A stretch of 64,000 bases of DNA from positions 1 through 64,000 of the forward strand of contig JAEQBH010004103.1 in assembly GCA_016808115.1 (NCBI GenBank), in the 5' to 3' direction. Position numbers and translations under genes: made by a program. A model generated the notes under the pieces. That model was not told where the DNA came from and did not search any database. It saw nothing but the letters and a program-made list of their open reading frames with translations. Below, piece by piece: positions 22,056 through 33,239 of this stretch; position 1 is the stretch's first letter; each line of letters begins with the position of its first letter. The stretch is from Tetrastigma voinierianum (lineage: Eukaryota > Streptophyta > Magnoliopsida > Vitales > Vitaceae).

Positions 22056-22823
22056 CGCAAGCCGGAGTTTATGATCAGACCATGGTATGGTCTGTTATTG
22101 ATTACGAATATGGTATAACTATTTTAATACTTATGGATTTATGGTGCATTTCATAGTTACTTTATTACATGGTGGCTATACATGCTTTATGATTGGCTTT
22201 ATGTGGTGTACAGTTCAGATTATAGTTTTCTTAACATTGTGTCGGCTAAATTGTTGAGCATGATTTACATATGTTGGACTTGGGGTAAAGTTGGGTTTTT
22301 GTGAAATGTTTTCTAAACGGGGAACCTTACAACAGAGTGGACGTGAGGTCTTGAGAGACGAAATGTTCGAAAATAAAAACATTATTTTCTTATAAATTAT
22401 ACCCTCACTTTGAGATTTTATTATCTCATTTGTTGTTTCAAATGCGTTCCCTAGGTCGAGGCGGTCGTAGAGCTTATTTCGCGCCCAGGTCGACCATAGC
22501 TCTTCCAGTCCACGGCTTTCGTACACTACTCGCATCTATCTGTTTTGTTTTGTTGTATTGGACTTATTCATCTCTACTTGTACCACCAAATTCGTGTCTC
22601 TTAGAATGCTCGATATTCGTATCGAACTTTTATAGGTCCTTATCTATATATGTAGTGGGTCTTTTATATATAATTGGGATATTAAATTAATGCATGTGTT
22701 TACTTCCCTCCTTAAAGTGGAGTTTCACTGTATCTTCCCTAGGGATTATACAGTGGGACTTCACTAGGAAAGGACTCACAGAGAAATCTTTGGGAGGGTA
22801 TCAGGGTCGAGTCTGTCAGTGTG

Positions 22824-23470
22824 AGGCCAGCATAGGAGGCCATGCCGATCACCTATTTGTTGGATAGAAGTGGGAGAGAGCTCCATTCGCAGTGCGGATC
22901 GATTAGGGACACCTCGAAGAATGTAATATGAGCTTGTCTGACGTCTTCTCCGACTCGGAGGCGCGAAGAGCTATGCTGATGTGCGACGTCGACCCTTAGA
23001 ATTCGAGGTTGGTGATCAAACGTCTTCTTGAAGAGGTGATGCCTAAGGAAGAGTGGTCGGGTTCGATAAAGCGCGAGTTATCGCCCAGGCCATTGGGCCC
23101 TTCAGGATCTTTCGAGAGAATTGGGCACCGTAGCATCTTGGGAGGGACTAGCTACGCCGCCCTAGCATGTCAAGTGTCACAGAATTATTCCCACGTCTCC
23201 ATGCTCGGGATGCTCCTAATCGGCTCATGTAATTGGATTGGGGGAGAGATTGAGGTTGGCACAGATGGGACCTTCAAGGAGGGACTAGTGCGCATTATAG
23301 ATGGTCGGGATCAGATTTTGCAACGCAAGATCGTGAGGCTAGTGAAAGTACTGTGGCAACACCGTGGAGTGGAGGAGGCAACGTGGGAGTGCGAGGACAC
23401 GATGTGGGCCACCTATCCCTTCTTATTTAGGAATGAAGGTACGCAGTTTTGTCGTTTAATAGTTAAATGA
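22824..23470 (+). pseudogene. Element B integrase C-terminus and chromodomain
   Basis: This resumes the integrase interrupted at 14178, with a GRPCRSP-like block at 22838. It passes a RREELC/LEFEV-like segment to the 153-codon frame at 23009-23470. That frame contains EVGTDGTFKEGLVRIIDGRDQ and then a chromodomain-type end: IVRLVKVLWQHRGVEEATWE, closing with TYPFLFRNEG. It is better preserved than its sister at 8262-8945. About 100 bases of untranslated sequence follow, then the polypurine tract. Confidence 0.85.
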
Positions 23471-23548
23471 TTAGTTGCATGCATGACATAGTGCACCTTG
23501 CATATGCATGTGAGTTGATGTGATTACGTGGAATTTTGGGACAAAATT

Positions 23549-25280
23549 CTTTTAAGGGGGGAAGAATGTAAAACCCCGGAAAATCCGAATTTTCGAGAAA
23601 AGGTAAAACAGTAATTTCGGTCAAAAATCCGGAATTTTTATAGATCTAGGATGAAGAAACAGACTTCACCGTTGGAATCGTCTCATGAATCCCAAGCTAC
23701 TGCGTCGAATTCGTCAGTTAAGGCAATCGAGGAATTTCATGTTTTTCGAGGGCCTTAGGAGGTGATACGGACAGGCGCATTTTGGTGGAGCAAGATGAGA
23801 CAGCGTGTCCAGTCGAAATTTAGTCAGAGCATGAAGGATCAATGTGGGGCCATAGGAGACATATGGCACCTTGTGAGTGGATGGAAAATCTATGGTAGAT
23901 GGATAAGTGGATAGGGTGTAATCCAAAGAGCCACTTAGAAGTGGACAAGTTGCAAGAGAGAGAAGACAATTCTCTTGACTCATGCTTGACCAACCGGTTG
24001 GGAGAGGGAGAGCAAAGAGAGAGAAAGAGGGAGAAAGAAAGAAAGTTTAGAGAGAGAGGCTCTACCTTCTCTCTAGATTTTCCGGCGATCAGTCTGTCGA
24101 ATCTCGGCGAGACAAGAGGCAAAGTTGATCTTCACTGCAAGAGCTACGCGTGGGTATTGGTATTGTGGAATTTCGACAAACTCCGAGAGGTGGTTTTCTC
24201 CTACTTGTTTTATTCATTGGCTAAGAGCCATTTTAATGAATTAAGGATGTTCGAAATTTGGGTGGCCATTCATTGAGTGCTAAAACTTAAGGCGGGTGTG
24301 AAATCCTATGATGGTTTAGACAGTCCGAAAGCGGCCAAGATGGGTTGTATGTGTTGCTTGTGTGTTGATATGTTATTTCTATGTTTGAATAACATGTTAT
24401 TGTGTGTAAATTTTGTTAATATATGCATGCTTGATATATTAACATGTATTGTATGGAAATGGCATAATGCATTTCATATGCACTGGGGTACCCTAGAACA
24501 GTAGGTGTGAGTACATGACATGTTTTCGAAGGGTTGGCTTACAATTGGTTATCGAAGTATGTCCACAAACGAATGAAAATCTGAGGATTGTCAAAATAGA
24601 ATTTTATCGAAAAATTGTCGGAAGAATTACATTGGAAAGTTATCCAGCCGATTCCGCGTCGGAGGATGTCGATGAAGCGTTTGGAGAGTTGTCGACAATT
24701 CACCTCGGAGGGTTGTCGAAGTAAACAAATAGATTTGTTTGAAAACAGATTTTCCATACTTGACACGGCGTGTGTGAAGTTGATGAGGGACTCGAGGCAT
24801 GGGATTGAGCATGTAGGCGTTAATTGAATCGTGAGATTCACTTGAATGTGTGTATTTTTCATTGCATGAGCACTTAGGTGGGGAGTAACCCAATGTAGAA
24901 AAATTCAACTACTTGGCATTGCTTACCCCGTCGTGGGATCCCCCTTTCAGGTATAAGGAGCATTTAGGAAGACGATACTCACTATAGACCGCTTTTGAGA
25001 AGAAAGCCGACATGTGACTTTGATTATATTTTTGTAAAACCTGTATGAAACATTATTATTTGAAACATGTTTGTATAAAAGTATAGTTAACTCTTGAAAC
25101 TATTATAATATAGTTGGTTATATTTTGATTAGTATGGATGTATGGGGCCAACGTGACCATTTTTACTCATATTTGAGTATCGGGTAGAGAGACACTCATT
25201 TTATGGTATTAAGACACTTAATGGCTACATGTATTTCGCGAGTTGATAGGTTGTCAATGGACCCCCAGGTTTGGGCGTCA
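23549..25280 (+). mobile_element. Polypurine tract and 3' LTR of element B
   Basis: The PPT reads TTTTAAGGGGGGAAGAA (to 23566). The LTR, TGTAAAACCCC to TTTGGGCGTCA (23567-25280, 1714 bp), is the best-bounded member of the family also seen at 9088 and 11041. A GA-rich tract (24001-24062) lies in the middle. No 5' partner for element B is visible in the window. Confidence 0.85.
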
Positions 25281-25728
25281 CATGATTGAAAACTAAAGGT
25301 TCCATGTTTGAATCTTTATAATAATAGAATGCTATAATTTTACATGCAACCTAATAAATGTCAAAAAAATGTAAGTGATTCAAAATTTCAGGGCTAAAAT
25401 AGTAAAAAATTAAGGTAGAGTGAAATACTTTTAGGTGAAGTGGATGGAATTAAAAAAATACAAACTTAAGTCGTAATCTGAAGAATATTAGCACATCATA
25501 TACCTTTTAATCAAAGATATTGCCATTAACAATTAAGGTATTATCTTCTAATGATATAGATATAACCTTTAACCATTAAGTATTATTTTTATTGATATAG
25601 ATATTACCGAAAACTCGTCAAGTACTTGACTCTTGAGTGCATAAAACTTGTGTATAGCTGATAGTTTATTATAAATTTGGTAAACTAACGAATTAAAAGT
25701 AATGCGTGTATATATAGAAAAATATTTT

Positions 25729-25778
<50 letters not shown>

Positions 25779-27481
25779 TCCTATATATATATATATATAT
25801 ATGTTGAAAAAATACTTTATTTTGATATTCTGCTTCTTTTGTTTATTAAAAAATACTTTGAAATGAAATAAAATTAAAAGTTGTTAAAAAATATTTTTAC
25901 CTATATTTCATGTTTTGAAATATTATTTAGATTATTCATTTTTAATCAGGTAATCTTTACTATTTAAATTCCTAAGGAAAAGAAATTAGAGAAAATAAAA
26001 TAAAATAAAACAAAAAAAAATCCATAAATGTTTTTTTATATTACTTTAAACATTGTTTATTTACATAATTCTTTTTAATTAGGCAAAGATTAAATAATTT
26101 AAAATATTTAATTATTTTTATATAATTCTTTAGTTGAAAAAATACTTTGATATGAAATAGGAATTAAAAGTTGTTGAAAAAATATTCTTATCTAAGAAAA
26201 ATTATTATGTTTCATGTTTTTGAAATATCTAAGATTATTCTTCTAACCCAATAATCTTTACTCTTTATATTTATAAGGAAAATAAATTAGAGAAAAATGA
26301 AAAGGAAAAAATATTAAAATCTTGAATTATTACTATAAACACTGTTTATTTATATAATTCTTTTTATGTAAAGATTAAATAATTTAAAATCTTGAATTAT
26401 TACTTTAAACATTGCTTATTTATATAGTTCTTTTTATGTAAAGATTAAATAATTTAAAATCTTGAATTATTACTTTAAACATGCTTATTTATATAATTCT
26501 TTTTATGTAAAGATTAATAATTTAAAATCTTGAATTATTTTTTATTTTCTTACTCAATTTTCATGATAAAACCAAAATAAAGAAAAACAAAAACATAGGA
26601 TGCAAGTTCATGGGCTAGATAATACATTCAAGACTTTTATAGGGAGAGAATGATAAAAAAAAAATGGAATTTGAATATTTTAATAAGAACGGATAAAAAA
26701 AAAAGTACCAAAAATTGTGTCATGAAATCTTTATCTTGTATTTGTTTTCCAAAAGTACAAAAGAAATAAAAAAAAATTGAACATAATTAACATTAATTAT
26801 TTTTAAACAATTAAGTATTTTTAGCGATGAATTAAAATAAATAAAATAATTTTAAAGTAAAAAATAAAAATAATTCATTCACCTTGACTTTATATTTTAT
26901 TTTCTCTTTCAATTCTTACATTCTTCTATTTCCTTCTCTCTGTTTTTTTTTTTTTGACAAAGGGAAGACTCTACTTTTCCTTCTCTAATTTCTTTCTCTA
27001 TATTTTTTGAGAACCAATTATAGCCTATATATCTCTACTATATATAATAATTCTTTTGTTGACAACTAGACTTTAATTATAATGTATTAATCTGTCCCAC
27101 TAGGACTTGGGACCACTCCCCTCCTAATGCCTTGCCTCTTTTAAAACATTGGATGCCGGCTATAGGTGGCATAATTGACCTTTATTCCATGGAAATCGAC
27201 ATCAATTTATTTATTCTGACTGGCATAATTTATTCACTACAAGAAAAAAAAAATAAGCGTAACCATAAGCATTTAAAAAAATGACCTGATATTTTAATTT
27301 CCCCTTGACTTAGAGGTTCGGATTGGGGAAGAAAGCTTTGGCCCCATTGAGATATATCTGCATTGCAGATACTCAAGCCATATTCAAAAACATTGTTTGT
27401 AAAGCTTACACCTATTACACTTGCTCCCACTGAATCCTTAGAAAGTATTAGTACCTCCTTATGTCTTGAAGCTGAAATTTT
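25281..27481. other. AT-rich gene-free stretch with tandem repeats
   Basis: No reading frame with a protein motif is present. It holds a dinucleotide (AT)n tract at about 25733-25802 interrupted by ACTCC, and a ~330-base direct duplication. The duplication starts GTTGAAAAAATACTTT at about 25802 and again at about 26134; both copies share AATTAAAAGTTGTT and the following blocks. It also holds the 71-base repeats described separately. From 27050 to 27480 the sequence is less AT-rich but I recognise nothing. Confidence 0.6.
26300..26545. repeat. Tandem repeat, about 71 bp, 3 to 4 copies
   Basis: Units carry TAAAGATTAAATAATTTAAA, TCTTGAATTATTACTTTAAA and CATTGCTTATTTATATA in order. Copies end near 26395, 26466 and 26535 and differ by few bases, so the array is young compared with its surroundings. 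Confidence 0.8.
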
Positions 27482-28018
27482 TATTGGGTTATCCCATATC
27501 GGTTGTGGAAGGGGTTGGTGATGAGTTTATAAGTGTGAAAGCACCAAATGCTTGTAAATTTAGGCTTTTGAGATTGAAAGCGAGATTCTAACGCTAGTGT
27601 CAATTTCGGGTGCTCCAAATAAGTCTCGATGCATTTGGGGGCTTGGGTTGTCATTCTTAGGCGAGGCCCGATGTGAGAGAGGGAGATTGTTGGGTTATCC
27701 CACATCGGTTGTGGAAGGGGTTGGTGATGAGTTTATAAGTGTGAGGGGAAACCTCATCTTATGAGCTAGCTTTTGGGATTGAGAAAACCCAAGATCACCT
27801 AACACTGGTATCAGAGCTCAGGTTATCAATAAGTTTCGGTCCATCGGGAGAAATTGGGTTATTGCTCTTCCAACCCAAGGCCCGATGTGTGAGGGGGAGA
27901 TTGTTGGGTTATCCCACATCGGTTGTGGAAGGGGTTGGTGATGAGTTTATAAGTGTGAGTGAAAGCTGTCGTAGAGGTAGGCTTTTAGGATTGAGAAGGC
28001 GAATCGCTGCTGGATTTC
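27482..28018 (+). mobile_element. Tandem TRIM: three short LTRs, two internal domains
   Basis: Three LTR copies begin near 27482, 27688 and 27902, each with TGGGTTATCCCA(C/T)ATCGGTTG. Each LTR is about 110-117 bases; the second ends CCTAACA at 27804. Behind it lies TGGTATCAGAGCTCAGG (27806-27822), a primer site of the initiator methionine tRNA type. About 95 bases later a purine run (GTGAGGGGGAGA, 27889-27900) precedes LTR 3. The first internal domain is colinear, with a decayed primer site (CTAGTGTCAATTTCGGG) and a purine run GAGAGAGGGAGA (27675-27686). There is no coding capacity. This is the structure of a terminal-repeat retrotransposon in miniature, here as LTR-int-LTR-int-LTR. It sits about 240 bases downstream of the F-box stop. 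Confidence 0.85.
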
Positions 28019-28258
28019 AAACTTGTTGCTGTGAAATTTTTAAAATTTAATCTTTTAGTTTGTGTAGGATCATTTACATTACACTGCTAGTATCACATGC
28101 TAAATCCAATTTCAACTAGACAATGAAAGAGAAAAAAGGGTATTGTAAAGATATCCAACACAATCAAACAATTAATCAAAGTAGAAAATAATAATAAGCT
28201 TTATTTACTATATAATATAGATATTCGATACCATGACGAAATAACAACACCAATTACC
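28019..28258. other. Spacer between TRIM and F-box locus
   Basis: AT-rich sequence of 240 bases downstream (on the minus strand) of the F-box stop codon. It could hold the 3' untranslated region; I see no clear polyadenylation signal beyond AT-rich text. Confidence 0.35.
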
Positions 28259-29493
28259 TCACTTAATCAAGCGATGGGTACGGTTAAACAAGAGAGTCCA
28301 CAAAAAAGTTGGTGTCTTCCTTATCACTTTAAGTGATGGGTAGGAGTGAGGCTCAGGGCTCATAAATAAGTTGGTGTGACATTGCCCCCGTTTCCAATCT
28401 TCATAATCCATAACATCATGTTCTGTGTTTTCTTTATGATCCCACAAGACTAACTTCTTCTCATTATTCTCCTCATTAATCAACAAATGTTGATTGTTCA
28501 AAAAGTCCAATAATTGGCAATTAGATGCATATGCATGTGGGGAAGCAATTTCAGTCCAGAAGCCTCAACTCCATAATCTTCATCACCCACTTTAATTGGA
28601 TCTTTGAACTTATCGTATACACAAAGATATCCTTGTGTACAACCTTCAACCTAGCAATATATGTTCCCTTATTGAATTTTCATCTCCCTGAATTCCTCTT
28701 TTGAAAATCAAAACCAAAATTAATAATCATAATCATCACCATCAATGGATGAAGTAGCCACCCAATGGACTGCCCCATGAAACAACTCCTTCTTACATGC
28801 AATTTAGCATGAGGTTTCTCATTAAGAATCTTTCTTGTCCAAGAATAGGATTTCAAAGAAAAAACATCAATCTTGGATTTATTCCTCTCTTTTTTCCAGA
28901 TTCCATCCTCATCATCCCCTGAGATGAAAGCTTCCACTATCTTGTAGTCATCATAAAACAATCATACCCAAATCCATACCCAAACCTATATAACAGGGAG
29001 GAGAGTAAGACTTAGACAAATGCAGAAAATTGAGAAAATTATGAATCGAAATGTTGGGATTTGGTGGGACTTTACCGATTTGTCTTGTGGATGGATTCCA
29101 CAAGAAAATTCCAACAGAGGAATCAATAACACAAAACAACCCATCACAGGAGTCTACAAAATAGGCATGCTGGCAAATTAAATTCATCTTTTTTTGTTCG
29201 ATATCGGAAGTTAAACAATCGTAACCCAATAACGTACCATTATCATCACATTTTGTGACGGAACTCGCCCTACCTGATTGGTTTCTTATCGGTTTTGTAC
29301 TGATGATGCATAATCGAGTTCTGGCCTGTGTTTGTGGATGTCGGAGATGGAGTGTGGCGAATTGACGGGAAGAGATTATTGTGAACCACTCTTTGCAGAC
29401 GCACTTCGAACATAGCAGAGACTTGACTGGTAATCTCAAGAATATCTCCCACATGATGGGAAGAGGTAAGTTCGCCATTGCCGTCATCTTCAT
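28259..29493 (-). pseudogene. F-box protein (F-box plus FBA-type domain), frameshifted
   Basis: Plant F-box proteins act as substrate receptors of SCF ubiquitin ligases by binding SKP1 through the N-terminal F-box. The first segment (ATG at 29493, 180 codons to 28951) has an F-box at about residues 8-48: LPLPIMWEIFLRLPVKSLL, then CVCKEWFTIISS. Further on are the FBA-type motifs CDGLFCV and LWNPSTRQIGKVPP. A frame change near 28965 leads to a segment with DDYKIVEAF, DVFSLKSYSWTRKI and FDFQK motifs (28961-28680). At least one more change leads to LDFLNNQHLL-like and DHKENTEHDVMDYEDW sequence ending in a stop at 28259. The three segments lie in three different frames but are colinear, giving about 400 residues, normal for the family. 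Either it is a recent pseudogene or the assembly has indels. This is the only clear host gene in the window. Confidence 0.8.
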
Positions 29494-29546
29494 AAATCTC
29501 TATTTCTTTACACCGCAGTACGATAAAGTCCCAAACCCTATGTAGG

Positions 29547-29552
<6 letters not shown>

Positions 29553-29601
<49 letters not shown>
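29553..29601. repeat. (TA)n microsatellite upstream of the F-box start
   Basis: About 24 TA dinucleotides lie 60 bases upstream of the F-box ATG on the minus strand, where a 5' untranslated region or core promoter would be. Length variation here could affect expression; that is inference. Confidence 0.8.
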
Positions 29602-29603
<2 letters not shown>

Positions 29604-30028
29604 AGGAAGTTTTAAACCTATATAGGTAGTTTTCAAAGAAAATAAAACCTTAGATAGGAAGTGATGAGGCTATAAAATTTACGTTTTTTTTCTTATTGGG
29701 AAAGGAAAGATTCAAAAATTGATCTTGAATAAGCTTTCCGAAAAAATTGGAAACATCCTTATCTCAATACGATCATATATGCTAATTTGTTTTAATTCTA
29801 AAGTTATAAGTTCTATTGGACATCTGTCAAAAACTTTAAAAAATAAAAAATCAATTGGGCATATTTTGAATATTTTTAAATCATATTATAATGAATTGCA
29901 TGCCAAATTATTTCCTTTTCTATTTATGTTTATTTACTTTCTTTACACAATAAGGCTCTTAATAAACTTTGCAACAAAAGCTCTTAATAAAGTCAATCAA
30001 AAGCCCATCCAATTTATTTATGTTTATA
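29602..30028. other. Spacer between F-box locus and copia element I
   Basis: AT-rich sequence without a protein motif. The 159-codon open frame at 29719-30198 has no recognisable content, and its end lies inside the copia LTR, so it is not called. Confidence 0.4.
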
Positions 30029-30348
30029 TGTTGAAGCAGATGTCGCTTCCTCAAGACACGCCTGGCCGCTTTCCATATTATCGCTATTGCATACGACTCC
30101 ATCGACATGATACCTGCATCGCGGCAAAGCCTCACGTTTGTCTCAAGTCACAATGCACGCCTTATCTCAGGTCATGCTCTCCCACTCACCGCCCCTAATG
30201 GTCCTTATGGTGCACTAAAGCACTTCTCTGTAAATTAAATGTGTTTTAGTATAAAGTGTTTTGTTCTTGTCTTTTTCCTCAGAAGAGAATATATTTTGCA
30301 CGTTTCAAGACTGCTTTCTCTTCAAGGCCTTCGCTTGATTTTCACTGA

Positions 30349-30363
30349 TGGAATCAGAGCAGG
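30349..30363 (+). promoter_or_regulatory. Primer binding site of copia I
   Basis: TGGAATCAGAGCAGG follows the 5' LTR by three or four bases and resembles the usual copia primer site TGGTATCAGAGC, with one change. Confidence 0.7.
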
Positions 30364-30375
30364 ACTGATATTATC

Positions 30376-31260
30376 CATGGCTATCGTTCCTCCTTCCCCT
30401 TCTTGCATCATCTCTCCTTCACCTACATCTACCACTGCAATGGCGATGCCATTCGTTCTACCTTCTGTCTCAATTAAATTAGATCATACAAATTACTCTT
30501 TCTGGAAGTCACAGATACTTCTGACAATGAGAGCTCATGATCTTGAGTCTTTTATTCTCAATACAAAAACTCAGGAGTACATCACGATTCTATCGATGGC
30601 CGCATCAATCTCCCCAAATCAATCCGCTTTACGCTTTCCGAGGATCGACCGGGCCTCAGGTCGAGTCGGCCGCTCTCCTCTATCTCCGAGCAAATGTTAG
30701 GCCATGTTCTACACTGTAAATCAGCTTCAAAGGTGTGGATTGTTCTCAAGCAAACTTTTTCTACCAAGTCCAAGGCTTGAGCTCTTCAGCTACGTCTCTC
30801 TCTCTGGACCATGAAGAAGGGCAATTAGCTCGCTGAGATTACATTCTCAAAATGAAATCCTTAGCACAAGCTCACCATGGTCGCCGGTCAAAGAAATCAT
30901 TGTATGATGAACTCCATCCTCTACATCCTTAGAGAGGACTCGGATCGAATTTGAAGTCGATTTTGTAAATCCAACATCACGCAGAATCACTCTTCAAGAA
31001 GTACAAAGATATCCTTCAAACACATGAGATGAGACTCGAGATTCCCGCTTGTCGCAATAACGGGCCGATCTATCCAAATTCTCCGCTCACTTTGCTCAAC
31101 GAAAATTTTTCCGAGGTGGACATGGTGGTAGAGGTCGTTTTCCTTCTGGTGGCAGAGGATACAATTCTTTCAACAAACCTCTCTGTCAAATATGTGGAAG
31201 AATGGGACACATAGCTCTCAAATGTTTTTATCGATTTGATGTTAGGTACCAAAATCAATT
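30376..31260 (+). pseudogene. Copia I gag with CCHC zinc knuckle
   Basis: The start codon at 30376 (MAIVPPSPS) opens a frame reaching PSVSIKLDHTNYSFWKSQI, then TMRAHDLESFI, the UBN2-type gag head. It is followed out of frame by STKSKA-like, LRLSLWTMKKGQL-like and YILKMKSLAQA blocks (30760-30870) and LQTHEMRLE near 31015. A basic GRGRFPSGGRGYNS-like tract leads to a complete zinc knuckle CQICGRMGHIALKC at 31184-31225. Several stops interrupt the gag body. The nucleic-acid-binding knuckle itself is intact. Confidence 0.85.
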
Positions 31261-31339
31261 TCGTAATCAAGGCTCCTTGTGGAGAGACTCACGATGAATC
31301 CTCAACGCCGCCTTCACCACAAGCATATATCGCTCCCAA

Positions 31340-31760
31340 TGATCACAATGATGATTCATGGCTTGATAGTGGGCCACACATCATGTCACTCCACCATCGA
31401 CTCCATGAATACTAACTTTGAATACTCGTGCATCAAGCTTCACACTCGTGATGGTTCTAAACTCCCTATCACACACATTGGACACATCATTTTACTTCCA
31501 TTTCCACGCCTCTACATCTCAAAATGTTTTGATGGTCTCCTTCTATAAATCAAAAATTTAATCAAAAGATATCCAAGCTTACTTCATTGAGAATGATGTT
31601 ATTAGGAGTTTGATTCTACTCTCACGCTATCACACAAACAATCACGGAAAATTATGCTCCAAGGAGTGCTTAAGGACGGCTTATATCAACTACATCTATC
31701 TCTGCCATTATCTACTCCTCTTAGTTTAAGTTCCAGCTCCAACAAGGATCACTACAATTT
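31340..31760 (+). pseudogene. Copia I protease region
   Basis: DDSWLDSGPH at about 31353 is the aspartic protease active-site block (DSG; normally followed by ATHH). SMNTNFEYS, LHTRDGSKLPITHIGHIIL and a CFDGLLL frame follow, then ISKLTSLNDVI-like and LQGVLKDGLYQLHL-like text to about 31700. The DSG triad residues remain but the frame is broken several times. Confidence 0.8.
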
Positions 31761-31889
31761 CTCCACATTTCACTTAGATGCATCTTCTCTACACTTAAAA
31801 GCATAATTTAGTTCCTAGTCCAACTCATAAAGATTACTGTCAGAAAGCTTTTCAAATTTAATCGTGGTAACTCCTTGTAATATCTTACT

Positions 31890-32900
31890 ATCGACTTATG
31901 GCATAGTCGATTAGTTCAGCCCAATAAAGTGGTTCTAAATAAGATCCTATCTCAATTGAATGTAAAAGTCTCTCTTGGTACTCAAATGAATTTTTGTGAT
32001 GCTTGCCAATATGGCAAAATGCACCAGGCTTCTTTCCTTCAACACCTCTTCACACAACAGCACCATTTCAAATCATCCATTCGGATGTATGGGGGACCAA
32101 CTCCCTCATCTCTCACTCTGAAGGCTGCATTCTACATCTTGTCGATGATTATAAAGCAGATACATGGATCTTCCTCTTCGTCAAGTCCGAGGCACTTACT
32201 AAAAAAAAAAAAAAAGTGTTCTTCACTACTTCAATAAAATGATTGAACGACAATTTCGCAACCAAAGGTCTCCAAACAGACTCGGGAGGTGAATATCGGA
32301 AACTGCAACCATTGTTACAGCAGTTAGGAATTACCTTTCGCCATCCTTGCCCTTATACACATCAACAAACAAGGTCACGCCGAGAAAACATTGCAAAGAT
32401 TGTAGATTGGTCTCACTCTTCTTGCTCAAGCCTCCATGGACTTAAAATTCTAGTGGGAGGCATTTGCCTCATCTACTTTTTTATTAAATTGTCTCCCCAC
32501 TGTAGTTCTAAATCATCTATTTCCGTTTGAATTGCTTCATGAACGACAACCTAATTATAATTTTCTGAAGGTGTTTGGCTGCGCCTGCTTTAGATATCTT
32601 CGGCCTTACAACAAACATAAGTTGGCTTTTCGATCATCCAAGTGTCTCTTCGTTGCGCTCCTTCTATAAAGGCTATCATCGCATGCATCCTTCCTGATCG
32701 CAGTTTATATTTCCAAAAGTGTAACGCTTCGATGAAACCACCTTCCCATACGGGCCCTTCTTCCCTTCTCATACCTCCTCATGAGACCGTACTCAAAGAC
32801 CCCTCACTTATACAAAAATTCGAGCTCCACCTTTAATACCTTCCCCACTATTCCTTCCAACGTGAGTTCTCCCAACTCTTGCATTCCCATCCAAGACTTC
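31890..32900 (+). pseudogene. Copia I integrase
   Basis: The pre-integrase zinc region reads LWHSRLVQPNK, then FCDACQYGKMHQASF (31900-32035), giving an H..H..C..C pattern with the second His lost (HP replaced by QP). The core has IIHSDVWGT (first Asp, about 32080), LVDDY, then LQTDSGGEYRKLQPLLQQLG (second Asp, about 32270). HPCPYTHQQ leads into a shifted RRENIAKIVDW block where the catalytic Glu lies. A run of 14 A at 32199-32212 breaks the frame. The C-terminal FKVFGCACF-like, SIKAI-like and FDETTFP-like pieces end near 32800. Confidence 0.85.
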
Positions 32901-33239
32901 AAGCTTTCCCATGTCCTCAAGTCCATTCCAATACCCTTTGTCATCCACACAACAAATTCAACATTCCTCTAATTCCAAAGGCCCTTTACCTCTTTATCAC
33001 CCTCTCTCCTCTAAATTAGGACATACCGACCTGGGCTGGGTCCTTCACTCATCCTTTACATCACCTTATGATAACTCGGTTCAAGGCCGGCACCCTTTTA
33101 AGCTTAAACTTTTCGTTTTCCCCACCATTCATCAAGAACCATCATGTGTCATCGTCCCAAATTTTAATCCCTGCTGGAAAACAAGCTATGACTCCATGAG
33201 CTCTGGCCCCTCCGTAATCGAAACTCGAGCCTTGTTCTC

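Larger units (their letters stand above)
19973..22818 (+). mobile_element. 3' LTR of the nested element, 2.8 kb
   Basis: A purine-rich TTTAGGGAGTAGAT run (about 19959-19972) precedes TGTAATGACC. Content is colinear with the 5' LTR: the TTTGACTA repeats, a TATATAAA at 20278-20285, the GGTTGGTTGCATACAAATG block near 21309, the CACGTG array and the GGAGGGTATCAGGGTCGAG end. Differences from the 5' LTR are mostly small insertions and deletions concentrated in GC-rich parts. Confidence 0.85.
14174..22823 (+). mobile_element. Nested gypsy element with two LTRs inside integrase of element B
   Basis: LTR 1 is 14179-16901 and LTR 2 is 19973-22818. Both start TGTAATGACC and end near GTCTGTCA or TGTCGGCA. 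The flanking 5-mers are CTATG (14174-14178) and GTGTG (22819-22823), an imperfect target duplication. Joining the flanks restores the host integrase order: ...APYE before the insertion and a YGR-like and CRSPICW-like continuation after it. Orientation is the same as the host. Inside are an RT fragment, a foreign LTR-like block in place of RNase H and most of integrase, an integrase C-terminus, and a polypurine tract (about 19957-19972). It is non-autonomous now. Confidence 0.85.

Noticed and set aside
23899..24276. 125-codon open frame rich in Arg/Glu/Lys
   Set aside because: It runs through a GA-rich tract inside the 3' LTR of element B; composition explains it.
27482..28018. Cassandra-type TRIM with a 5S rRNA-like LTR
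   Set aside because: I see no 5S internal promoter motifs in the LTR; it is an ordinary short-LTR TRIM.
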